Shown one piece after another: positions 1-6,192 of a DNA stretch of 10,166 nucleotides. The stretch's first letter is position 1. Every line of letters begins with the position of its first letter. The stretch spans positions 1 through 10,166 of the forward strand of contig JAHFKQ010000026.1 of NCBI GenBank assembly GCA_023245265.1, given 5' to 3'. The notes beneath the pieces are model-generated. The model did not search any database. It saw only the letters and a list, made by a program, of their open reading frames with translations, and had not been told where the DNA came from. The position numbers and the translations under genes are program-made. This DNA is from Candidatus Collierbacteria bacterium (GTDB taxonomy: Bacteria; Patescibacteriota; Microgenomatia; UBA1400; MFAQ01).

Positions 1-969
1 GATTTCTTCCTTAACGGCTTTTTCCGCCTTTTGCTGTAAGTCCCAGTCCAAAGTCGTAGTTACCTTTAGACCACCGGTTTCCAGGATACTGGCACCATAT
101 TTTTCCTCCAACAATTGCTTGATATACATCACAAAATGGGGCGCTTTTATCTTGTTACTGCCCAAGCCCCGGAATTGAATAGTCTCCAACTCCGTATCGA
201 CTTGTGCTTCCATTTCTTTGGTAATGACACCATCTTCTTTCATTCTTCTGGCTACTTCCTTGGCCCTCGGCAAATAAGCTTTATTGTTACTCCCACTATA
301 TGGTGAATAACGGGAAGGGGATTGCGGTAAACCGGCGAGCAAAACACACTCCGTCAAACTCAGATCTTTAGGTTCTTTTCCAAAATATATTTGCGAGGCC
401 GCCGCTACTCCCACGGCCGTGCCACCATATGGGGCTTCATTCAGATACATTTGTAGAATTTCGTCTTTAGTAAAGGTTTTTTCAATTCTGACGGAGAGCA
501 TAAACTCTCTTACTTTGCGGGAAACGGACCGCTCATTGGTTAACAAAATCATCTTCACTAACTGCTGAGTTAGGGTCGAGCCCCCAATTAAGCGCCGTTT
601 TAGAATGACATTTTTTATTATTCTTAAAAAAGCCAAGGGGTCAAAACCTTGATGGCTATAAAACTCTTTATCTTCAATGGCGATGGTCGCTTTTTTTAAA
701 TAATCGGGCACTTCTTGCAGGGGAGTAAATTTTCGGTCTTGATCCGTAAAGACATCATAAAGTATCGTTTTGCCGGTCCGATCAAGGATCTCGGTCGAAA
801 AACCGGTCGTTCTCTGGACTTTGGTTGGATCTGGCAAACCTCGAGAAAACCAAGCGAAAACTATCACTACCAATAAGGTCAAACCAATTAAGCCAAAAAA
901 GAGGAGCTTCCCTAAATTTAATTTTAGACCTCCCGGTTTAATCCAACGGAATTGATGCCTTCTGTACAT
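1..969 (-). CDS. Class A penicillin-binding protein (PBP1A-like), N-terminal part, runs off the left edge
   Basis: Bifunctional peptidoglycan synthase: the glycosyltransferase family 51 domain polymerises glycan strands from lipid II at the outer face of the membrane. 323 codons are visible; the C-terminal transpeptidase domain lies outside the window. A basic N-terminus (YRRHQFRWIKPGG) is followed by one membrane segment at about residues 22-41. GT51 motifs appear in order: EDKEFYSHQGFD (E99 is the expected catalytic glutamate), GGSTLTQQLVKM (129-140), RKVREF (E155 is the expected second glutamate), then YLNEAPYGG and LAGLPQSPSRYSPY. The last visible part, GGLKVTTTLDWDLQ, is the usual linker into the transpeptidase half. 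The ATG at 967-969 is chosen because an in-frame TAA lies two codons upstream and the membrane anchor follows directly. No good Shine-Dalgarno motif is seen. It is transcribed divergently from the recG block. Class certain; the exact paralogue (PBP1A, 1B or 2A type) is not. Confidence 0.95.
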   Translation of the reverse strand, partial: MYRRHQFRWIKPGGLKLNLGKLLFFGLIGLTLLVVIVFAWFSRGLPDPTKVQRTTGFSTEILDRTGKTILYDVFTDQDRKFTPLQEVPDYLKKATIAIEDKEFYSHQGFDPLAFLRIIKNVILKRRLIGGSTLTQQLVKMILLTNERSVSRKVREFMLSVRIEKTFTKDEILQMYLNEAPYGGTAVGVAAASQIYFGKEPKDLSLTECVLLAGLPQSPSRYSPYSGSNNKAYLPRAKEVARRMKEDGVITKEMEAQVDTELETIQFRGLGSNKIKAPHFVMYIKQLLEEKYGASILETGGLKVTTTLDWDLQQKAEKAVKEEI

Positions 970-986
970 ATTTTATCTCTAGATAA

Positions 987-993
987 TATAATA
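987..993. promoter_or_regulatory. Shared -10 element of two divergent promoters
   Basis: The seven bases TATAATA read as a perfect TATAAT on the plus strand (987-992) and as TATTAT on the minus strand (993-988). Predicted start points are near 999 (plus, toward the small peptide and recG) and near 981 (minus, toward the penicillin-binding protein), giving leaders of about 17 and 12 bases. No convincing -35 hexamer is visible on either side. The whole intergenic stretch between the two start codons is only 46 bases, so both promoters must lie in or very near it. Position and motif are seen; promoter activity is inferred. Confidence 0.5.
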
Positions 994-1015
994 GCTTACA
1001 ATCACCTTTTAAACC

Positions 1016-1111
1016 ATGACAAAAAGAAAAAGAAAACTCTTCACTGCTATTATTTTTCTGGGCTCTCTGGTCTTGATCATCACCACCTTCGCTTCGCTTT
1101 TCATCAGATGA
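1016..1111 (+). CDS. 31-residue predicted single-pass membrane peptide, coupled to recG
   Basis: Not recognised as any named family. The ATG at 1016 opens a 31-codon frame ending in TGA at 1109-1111. The product begins with a strongly basic stretch (MTKRKRK), followed by about 23 mostly hydrophobic residues and a terminal arginine, the pattern of a single membrane helix with a positively charged cytoplasmic start. Its stop overlaps the recG start codon as ATGA (1108-1111), a standard translational-coupling junction also used by other gene pairs in this window. It lies about 17 bases downstream of the predicted start point from the TATAAT box at 987-992, with no Shine-Dalgarno motif. It could be a real small protein, or a leader peptide whose translation delivers ribosomes to recG. 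It could also be chance, although basic-plus-hydrophobic composition together with the exact overlap makes that less likely. Confidence 0.5.
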   Translation: MTKRKRKLFTAIIFLGSLVLIITTFASLFIR

Positions 1112-3105
1112 GTTCCACCTATGCTCCTTCCGACTCTCTCACTCAAGTCAAAGGAGTCGGACCGGCGACTCAAGCCAAGCTGGACCGCCTTGATATCGTC
1201 ACTATTTCCGATCTCTTAAGGCATTTTCCCACCCGCTATCTCGACTTTACCAAGCAAGTCAAGATCAAAGATCTTCAAAAGGATCAAACGGCCTCTTTTT
1301 TGGCTACTCTTACCGGCCTTAAATCGTTTTACACTAAGAATAAAAAACTTATTACCATTGCTACCGCTCAAGATGAGACCGGTAAAATTAGTCTTACCTG
1401 GTTTAACAATCCCTTCATCAAAAGAATCATCGTTGAAGGGGAACAATACAGCCTGGCCGGTAAGCCATCATTTTTTGGTCCCCATCTCACTTTGATCTCA
1501 CCCGTTTTTGAGCCGGGAAACTCCTTTTCCCTCAACACTCGCGGTTTGGTGCCCGTCTACCCGCAAACGGCCGGTCTTACCTCCAAGTGGCTCCGCCAAA
1601 AGATTAATGAGCTCTTAACTGAGATGAGCATTAAAGATCCTTTGGATGAGACTTTCCTAAGCCGGAACAACTTGGTCAATCTGGCCACAGCCGTCTCCGG
1701 GATACACTTTCCTCAAAACAAAACCGAGCGGTTCAAAGCCGACCGGCGGCTGGCCTTTAACGAACATCTCCGCATCGGTATCACCAACCGACTGGAACTG
1801 CTTCGGATGGGCCCTTCTATTGGTCTAAAAATTGATCCGGCAATCGATGACTTGACTACTCAGAAATTACCCTGGAAACTCACCCCGGACCAACAAGCGG
1901 CCGTAGACAAGATCTATGCCGATTTGAGAAAAACCGAATTTACCCACCGGTTAATTCAAGGCGAAACCGGTTCGGGTAAAACCGCTACTTTGATTTACGC
2001 CGCCAACCAGTGTCTGGCGGCCGGTTACAGTTGCGCCATTTTAGCCCCCACCGAGGCCTTAGCTAACCAACACTACGAAACTTTTTCCCAATACTGTCTC
2101 TTACCTCATCAAGTTTCTCTGATTACCGCTTCTACCGTCATTCCTGCTCACGGAAACTCTCTTTCGGAGAAACCTACTTTATTCGTTGGCACTCATGCTC
2201 TCTTTGGTCATTTAAACGAAAATCTCCAACCACCTCTGGCTTTTGTGGCCGTCGACGAACAACATAAATTTGGTGTCATCCAGCGAGATCTTTTGCTCAA
2301 AAGGTCTCCGGTCCCTCATCTCTTCAATCTGTCGGCCACCCCCATTCCCAGAACCGTGGCCTTGGGACTTTTGGGTGAAATTAAAACCAGTACCATTAAA
2401 AACAAACCCCGTAACCGTCTTCCCACCAAAACCTTCGTTATTTCTCCCAAGAAGTTTAAGGATAGTCCGGCCTGGCTCATCAAAGAATTGACGGCCGGAA
2501 ATCAAATTTTTGTGGTTTGTCCCCATATCGACAGCTCAACAGGCGCTATCTCGACGGTAACCAACATCGCCCAAAGTTACCGTAAACTGATACCTCCCGA
2601 ATTTCCCCTTTGGACTCTTCATGGACGGCTCAAGCCGGCCGAACAAAAAACCATTATCGATCGTTTCAAAGCCACCCGGGGGAGTCTCCTGGTCGCCACC
2701 TCTTTGATTGAAGTCGGGATAGATATTCCTGAAGCCAATATCATGATTATTCATTCGGCCGAACGCTTTGGGCTGGCTCAACTTCATCAACTCAGAGGTC
2801 GGGTGGGTAGGGGAGAGGGACAGGGTTACTGTTTTTTGGTTCCGTCCTTGGAAGATGATGTCGAAATCGACAGGCTAAAGTTAATGAGCCGGTATCATTC
2901 CGGTATGACTCTGGCCAAAAAAGATCTTCGTCTCCGGGGGGCAGGTGAAATATTCGGGTCCAAACAACATGGCACCTTACCTACCGAACTTCGCTATTTT
3001 TGGTCCCGCAAACTCTTCCTGCAAGCCAAAGCCGAAGCCCGTCATCTGGTCGACTTGGCTCCCGCCAAAGCGGCTCTGATTGCCAGAAGACTAATAACTT
3101 GGTAA
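1108..3105 (+). CDS. recG: ATP-dependent DNA helicase RecG
   Basis: Double-stranded DNA translocase that remodels stalled replication forks and branched recombination intermediates. 665 residues, close to the usual RecG length. The N-terminal wedge region starts with a helix-hairpin-helix-like KGVGPATQAKL and LLRHFPTRYLDF, followed by an OB-fold wedge (about 60-150). The superfamily 2 helicase core shows GETGSGKT (Walker A, 285-292), DEQHKFG (Walker B, from 383), SATPIPR (from 409), a C-terminal lobe with LHGRLKPAEQ and VGIDIPEA, and AERFGLAQLHQLRGRVGRG, the RecG/Mfd signature (ending near 569). Start ATG 1108 is chosen because the RecG-like N-terminus begins at MSSTYAPSDSLTQVKG and because it overlaps the upstream peptide stop as ATGA. 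A longer in-frame start at 952 would add 52 residues unlike RecG and would overlap the divergent gene. The next gene starts 9 bases after the stop. Confidence 0.97.
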   Translation: MSSTYAPSDSLTQVKGVGPATQAKLDRLDIVTISDLLRHFPTRYLDFTKQVKIKDLQKDQTASFLATLTGLKSFYTKNKKLITIATAQDETGKISLTWFNNPFIKRIIVEGEQYSLAGKPSFFGPHLTLISPVFEPGNSFSLNTRGLVPVYPQTAGLTSKWLRQKINELLTEMSIKDPLDETFLSRNNLVNLATAVSGIHFPQNKTERFKADRRLAFNEHLRIGITNRLELLRMGPSIGLKIDPAIDDLTTQKLPWKLTPDQQAAVDKIYADLRKTEFTHRLIQGETGSGKTATLIYAANQCLAAGYSCAILAPTEALANQHYETFSQYCLLPHQVSLITASTVIPAHGNSLSEKPTLFVGTHALFGHLNENLQPPLAFVAVDEQHKFGVIQRDLLLKRSPVPHLFNLSATPIPRTVALGLLGEIKTSTIKNKPRNRLPTKTFVISPKKFKDSPAWLIKELTAGNQIFVVCPHIDSSTGAISTVTNIAQSYRKLIPPEFPLWTLHGRLKPAEQKTIIDRFKATRGSLLVATSLIEVGIDIPEANIMIIHSAERFGLAQLHQLRGRVGRGEGQGYCFLVPSLEDDVEIDRLKLMSRYHSGMTLAKKDLRLRGAGEIFGSKQHGTLPTELRYFWSRKLFLQAKAEARHLVDLAPAKAALIARRLITW

Positions 3106-3114
3106 AATAGGGGA

Positions 3115-3267
3115 ATGGCCGCTACACCCAAAAGAAAAATATCAACTGCCAGACAGGGCAAAAGACGATCTCAGATTCATTTAATTGAACCCAAGATGAT
3201 TATTTGCAAGAAATGTGGCAACCTCAAACGAGGCCATTTTCTCTGCCCTGTTTGTAAGTCAAAATAA
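3115..3267 (+). CDS. rpmF: Ribosomal protein L32 (zinc-ribbon form)
   Basis: Small structural protein of the large ribosomal subunit. 50 residues. The basic N-terminus MAATPKRKISTARQGKRRS matches the L32 start, and the C-terminal half carries a zinc ribbon with C31-x2-C34 and C44-x2-C47, so this is the zinc-binding form. It begins 9 bases after recG and ends 9 bases before the nusB start. The sequence before its ATG (AGGGGA) is purine-rich but too close to the start for a good Shine-Dalgarno site. The conserved four-cysteine pattern makes the call firm despite the short length. Confidence 0.93.
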   Translation: MAATPKRKISTARQGKRRSQIHLIEPKMIICKKCGNLKRGHFLCPVCKSK

Positions 3268-3276
3268 ACAACCACT

Positions 3277-3666
3277 GTGAAATCTGCCCTAGACCCCAGA
3301 CATCTCAAAAGAATTCTGGTTTTCAAGTCGCTTTTTGCCGGCAGTTTTACCGACCAAGAAGACCATCCCAGTCGTGTTGATAAGATCAATTCCCATCTGG
3401 CTCAAATAGATGAAATTATTCAAAAATGTGCCCCTGAATGGCCCATTTCCCAAATCAATCGTGTCGATTTGGCTGTCTTAAGACAAGCAGTTTACGAGCT
3501 GTTGTACAAAACCCAAACCCCTACCAAAGTTATCATCGACGAGGCCGTGGAGATCGCCAAAAGATATGGCGGTAAAACCAGCTCCAGTTTTGTCAATGGA
3601 GCTCTGGCCGCGGCTATTGCCTACGCCGGTCGCGACGAAACTACCCATGAACCTCCCAAACCTTAA
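3277..3666 (+). CDS. nusB: Transcription antitermination protein NusB
   Basis: RNA-binding factor that, with S10 (NusE), assembles on boxA of rRNA leaders to prevent premature termination and aid rRNA maturation. 129 residues, slightly shorter than the E. coli protein (about 139). The all-helical NusB fold is recognisable from RHLKRILVFKSLFAG near the N-terminus, WPISQINRVDLAVLRQAVYE in the middle and TPTKVIIDEAVEIAKRYGG followed by SSFVNGAL near the C-terminus. The start is GTG at 3277, 9 bases after the rpmF stop, without a Shine-Dalgarno motif. The last 20 bases overlap the start of rnc in another frame, suggesting coupled translation. The position between L32 and RNase III fits an rRNA and ribosome production role. 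Confidence 0.93.
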   Translation: MKSALDPRHLKRILVFKSLFAGSFTDQEDHPSRVDKINSHLAQIDEIIQKCAPEWPISQINRVDLAVLRQAVYELLYKTQTPTKVIIDEAVEIAKRYGGKTSSSFVNGALAAAIAYAGRDETTHEPPKP

Positions 3667-4342
3667 ATCCCTCGAAGACATTCTCGGCTACCGATTTCAA
3701 AATCAGACTCTTCTTGAAACTGCCCTGACTCACCGCTCTTGCCTCAGTCAATCGAGCGATATTGAAACCTATGAACGCTTGGAATTCTTGGGCGATGCAA
3801 TCCTGGAAATGCTTATTTCCACTTATCTTTTTGATAAATACCCCGACAAGATGGAAGGTTATCTGACTTCCGCAAGATCGGCCATCGTCAGAACCGAGTC
3901 TCTTTCTAAGATTTCGATTCAAAATCACTTTAATGACTTCATCCGTATGAGCAAAGGAGAAGAAACTTCGGGTGGAAGAAAAAATTCCTCCATACTGGAA
4001 GATGTCATCGAAAGCCTAATGGGTGCTCTATATCAAGATGGGGGGCTGCCGGCCGCCAAAAACTTTTTTGAAAAATTCATCTTGCCAAACGCGGTAGACA
4101 TCATCGCCTTAAATCAACTCAAAGATGCCAAATCCCTCCTCCAAGAGAAAGTCCAATCCCGGGGGCTCCCTTCTCCGGTCTACCAAACTCTCTCCGAAAC
4201 CGGTCTCGACCACAACAAAACCTTCGAAATTGCCGTCTTGATCGACCAAAAAACTCTCGGCACCGGCCAAGGCAAGAATAAACAAGAAGCGGAACAAAAG
4301 GCCGCCACAGCCGCCTTAAAGACACTTAGCCTCCCCAAGTGA
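3647..4342 (+). CDS. rnc: Ribonuclease III
   Basis: Double-strand-specific endoribonuclease that cuts rRNA precursors and structured mRNAs. 231 residues, the usual bacterial size. The catalytic domain carries the signature YERLEFLGDAILE (E43, E46, D50) and EDVIESLMGALYQDGG, where D119 and E122 match the conserved metal-binding pair. A double-stranded RNA-binding domain follows, from about DAKSLLQEKVQ to the C-terminus, ending in the typical KNKQEAEQKAATAAL helix. ATG 3647 is chosen because MNLPNLKSLEDILGYRFQN is a normal RNase III start; an upstream in-frame ATG at 3566 would add 27 non-homologous residues and overlap nusB by 101 bases. It overlaps nusB by 20 bases. Its TGA stop abuts the TATAAT box of the rpsP promoter. 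Confidence 0.96.
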   Translation: MNLPNLKSLEDILGYRFQNQTLLETALTHRSCLSQSSDIETYERLEFLGDAILEMLISTYLFDKYPDKMEGYLTSARSAIVRTESLSKISIQNHFNDFIRMSKGEETSGGRKNSSILEDVIESLMGALYQDGGLPAAKNFFEKFILPNAVDIIALNQLKDAKSLLQEKVQSRGLPSPVYQTLSETGLDHNKTFEIAVLIDQKTLGTGQGKNKQEAEQKAATAALKTLSLPK

Positions 4343-4348
4343 TATAAT
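4319..4348 (+). promoter_or_regulatory. Predicted promoter of rpsP-khpA
   Basis: A perfect TATAAT -10 box lies at 4343-4348, directly after the rnc stop codon. An imperfect -35 box, AAGACA (4319-4324, 4 of 6 matches to TTGACA), sits 18 bases upstream inside the end of rnc. The expected transcription start, about 7 bases after the -10 box, falls at or next to the A of the rpsP ATG (4356), so the transcript may be leaderless. Motifs are seen; activity and start point are inferred. Confidence 0.5.
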
Positions 4349-4355
4349 AACCCCT

Positions 4356-4580
4356 ATGCTGAAAATCAAACTCCAACCAACCGGTAAAAAGCACCAACGA
4401 ACCTATCGTATCGTCGTGGCTGAAGACAAGTCCAAACTCTCCGGCAAGGTCCTAGACTCCATCGGAACCTATAATCCTCACGAAACCGAAAATAAAATCG
4501 TGGTAAACCAAGAAAGCTACGAGGCCTGGCAAAAAAAAGGCGCTCAACCGACCGAAACTTTGCGTAAATTAATTAAATAG
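4356..4580 (+). CDS. rpsP: Ribosomal protein S16
   Basis: Structural protein of the small ribosomal subunit, important for 30S assembly. 74 residues, slightly short but within the S16 range. The N-terminal MLKIKLQPTGKKHQRTYRIV followed by VAEDKSKLSGKVLDSIGTYNP is the S16 signature, and the C-terminal WQKKGAQPTETLRKLI matches the conserved W-x3-GAQPT end. The ATG lies 8 bases after a TATAAT box and 13 bases after the rnc stop, with no Shine-Dalgarno motif. khpA follows 2 bases after the stop, a conserved pairing in many bacteria; rimM, trmD and rplS, which often come next elsewhere, are absent here. Confidence 0.96.
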   Translation: MLKIKLQPTGKKHQRTYRIVVAEDKSKLSGKVLDSIGTYNPHETENKIVVNQESYEAWQKKGAQPTETLRKLIK

Positions 4581-4582
4581 AC

Positions 4583-4852
4583 ATGAAACAGCTCATCGAA
4601 TACATCGTCAGTAACATCGTCAATCACCCCGAAAGTGTCACCGTCACCGAAGAAGCCACCGACGACAAAGACCTGACCAAGTATCTCATCAAAGTAGATC
4701 CCGAAGATGTTGGCCGCGTGATCGGCAAGCAGGGCAAAGTCATCAAGTCTATTCGTCAGATCGTGCGCATTGCCTCTATCCAAAAGGGAACCAGAGCCAT
4801 TGTCGACCTTCTCGAAGACGCCACTCCGGCCGAATCTTCCAACGAAGGCTAA
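4583..4852 (+). CDS. khpA: KH-domain RNA-binding protein KhpA (YlqC family)
   Basis: Small single-KH-domain RNA-binding protein; relatives partner with KhpB/Jag and affect RNA stability and cell division in Firmicutes. 89 residues. It shows the usual N-terminal MKQLIEYIVSNIVNHPESV, then a KH core around KYLIKVDPEDVGRVIGKQGKVIKS, with the RNA-binding GxxG loop as GKQG in IGKQGKVI, and the terminal RAIVDLLED strand. It starts 2 bases after rpsP with no Shine-Dalgarno motif, so it is probably translated by ribosomes coming from rpsP. Its TAA stop (4850-4852) overlaps the stop of the convergent pilO-like gene. The acidic tail after residue 78 is not conserved in the family. Confidence 0.92.
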   Translation: MKQLIEYIVSNIVNHPESVTVTEEATDDKDLTKYLIKVDPEDVGRVIGKQGKVIKSIRQIVRIASIQKGTRAIVDLLEDATPAESSNEG

Positions 4853-5646
4853 AAGCCAAAGATCCTACCCGAACCCGTCGCGTTTATGACAGCAACTTCT
4901 TCGGCAGCTTCCGGAACTGTCAGCAGGTTAAATCCATTCAAAGTTTTTGCCAAAGCTAGATTGTCGGCCGTTAAGGGTTGAATTTTATTGATATTCACAT
5001 TTTTAAGAACCGTTTGAAAAAAGCGGATCTCCATCGCCAGCTGAACGGTTTTGTCCGTTGCCGACCGGGATAATCTGATCACTTCCTGTAAATTTAAGTC
5101 TGCCACGACTCCAAAAGGTAGGGATGACTCTACCTTAGAAATGAAGGCGAGCAAGGAATCGACCGGAGCCGCCAGAGTAATCTTTATCGGGTAGGCTACA
5201 AAATCCACCATCTCACCCGAGCTAGGGACTCCAAGCCCGGTAGCAGAACTAAGTAAAGACCCGGGGGGAAGCGAGTAAGAGACTACCGAGACCCCGGTGT
5301 CGGCACTTATTCGGCGTAACAGGTAAATAGCTCCATCCGGTGAGTACTGGGTCGGCATAGCCGCCAATACTTTATCCTGGTTTGAAGGTGTCAAATCGGT
5401 CTTTAATTTCTCCAGACCCTGGCTTGAACTTTTGAGAACTGCCAGATCCGCTTGGCTCTTTTTAAGTTCAGCTGCTCTTTTGGCCACCGTTTCGAAATTG
5501 GGCCAGATCACAAAAATTAAGACAAACAACATTACCGTCGAAGAGACCAAACCGGCGATGATATTTTTAATTACCTTTTCACTTACCCAGTCGGGCAGGA
5601 CAAAGCCAAAAATCCGTTTATAACCAACTATTTTATTTTCCGCCAT
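4849..5646 (-). CDS. pilO: Type IV pilus inner-membrane protein PilO-like
   Basis: Likely partner of PilN in the inner-membrane alignment complex linking PilM in the cytoplasm to the growing pilus. 265 residues. It has a short cytoplasmic N-terminus, one membrane helix at about 28-48 (NIIAGLVSSTVMLFVLIFVI), a coiled coil at about 50-83 (AAELKKSQADLAVLKS) and an extracytoplasmic alpha/beta region with AAMPTQYSPDGAIYLLRRIS, the usual PilO 'P.......LL..I' segment. Sequence conservation in PilO is low, so the call rests on architecture and on position directly after pilM and pilN. The start overlaps the pilN end by 14 bases. It is the last gene of the pilus block; no pilP or pilQ follows. GspM, the type II secretion counterpart, is the alternative. 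Confidence 0.8.
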   Translation of the reverse strand: MAENKIVGYKRIFGFVLPDWVSEKVIKNIIAGLVSSTVMLFVLIFVIWPNFETVAKRAAELKKSQADLAVLKSSSQGLEKLKTDLTPSNQDKVLAAMPTQYSPDGAIYLLRRISADTGVSVVSYSLPPGSLLSSATGLGVPSSGEMVDFVAYPIKITLAAPVDSLLAFISKVESSLPFGVVADLNLQEVIRLSRSATDKTVQLAMEIRFFQTVLKNVNINKIQPLTADNLALAKTLNGFNLLTVPEAAEEVAVINATGSGRIFGF

Positions 5647-6190
5647 TTGTTTTTAGCTCAAAATGTAATTTAGCCGTATATGCCCCGGTCTTATCCGAGA
5701 CTACCGCTTCTGAGAAAACAGAAACAAACTCACTTTGGGCCAAGCGATCCTTGGCCGAAAAGTTATTTTCGAACTCTTTCAACACATTAGTGTTAGGTAG
5801 CGAAACCGATACCCCAACCCAACCCTTGGTACCAAAATCGACATTGGTCAGCACTGCCCCAAGAGGCATAAACTTGGCAATTTGGTCCAGATAGTCTTTA
5901 TATCGAAAACGATCCCTTTTAAGAATGGCCATCCGATCCAGAATAAATTTGGAGAGGACAAACTTATTCAAGGCTTCTTTATTGGATGTAATTACTTTGG
6001 AGATGGCGACGGCCTCACTGTCCACAGCTCTAATTTGGCGACTTAAGCTGTAGAGTCTGGTCACCACATAAATTGTTGAACCTAAAAAATACAAAACAAA
6101 AATTCCAAAGATGGAGACCATCATAATCAGGATCCAGTTTTTTTTGGATTTTTCTTTTCTCTTCTTGGCAATTAAATTTACTTGAACCAT
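5633..6190 (-). CDS. pilN: Type IV pilus assembly protein PilN-like
   Basis: Bitopic membrane protein whose cytoplasmic N-terminus docks into PilM and whose extracytoplasmic part pairs with PilO. 185 residues, a normal PilN length. The N-terminal VQVNLIAKKRKEKSKK contains the INLLP-like PilM-binding stretch (here VNLIAK) followed by a basic segment. One membrane helix spans about 19-43 (WILIMMVSIFGIFVLYFLG), then a coiled coil and a small ferredoxin-like domain (about 95-185, with YLDQIAKFMPLGAVLTNVDF). It begins 2 bases after the pilM stop and overlaps pilO by 14 bases, so the three are very likely co-translated. No Shine-Dalgarno motif is seen. Confidence 0.88.
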   Translation of the reverse strand: MVQVNLIAKKRKEKSKKNWILIMMVSIFGIFVLYFLGSTIYVVTRLYSLSRQIRAVDSEAVAISKVITSNKEALNKFVLSKFILDRMAILKRDRFRYKDYLDQIAKFMPLGAVLTNVDFGTKGWVGVSVSLPNTNVLKEFENNFSAKDRLAQSEFVSVFSEAVVSDKTGAYTAKLHFELKTNGGK

Positions 6191-6192
6191 AG

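Noticed and set aside
115..306. A plus-strand open frame of 63 codons opposite the penicillin-binding protein gene.
   Set aside because: The minus strand at this position encodes clear GT51 protein sequence; the opposite frame has no recognisable features and is a shadow.
1002..1012. AAAAGGTGATT on the minus strand, a strong Shine-Dalgarno-like sequence upstream of the penicillin-binding protein gene.
   Set aside because: It lies more than 30 bases before the ATG and has no ATG, GTG or usable TTG at proper spacing (the nearby TTG is followed by a stop), and it is upstream of the predicted transcription start.
952..1107. An N-terminal extension of RecG starting at ATG 952.
   Set aside because: The 52 added residues do not look like RecG, the stretch overlaps the promoter region and the start of the divergent gene, and the ATG at 1108 has an ATGA junction with an upstream frame.
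2212..2790. Open frames on the minus strand inside recG (about 84-104 codons).
   Set aside because: They lie opposite the conserved helicase motifs of RecG, have glycine-rich low-information translations and no context; they are antisense shadows.
3566..3646. An upstream in-frame ATG for rnc at 3566.
   Set aside because: It would overlap nusB by 101 bases and add residues without RNase III similarity; the typical N-terminus begins at 3647.
4340..4342. Possible TGA recoding as glycine, as in some CPR lineages.
   Set aside because: TGA ends rnc exactly where the RNA-binding domain should end and also ends several pilin genes at overlap junctions, so it functions as a stop here.
4847..4857. 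A small hairpin GGCT-AAA-AGCC over the two convergent stop codons, considered as a bidirectional terminator.
   Set aside because: The stem is only four base pairs and no T-tract follows on either strand, so it is too weak to call a terminator.
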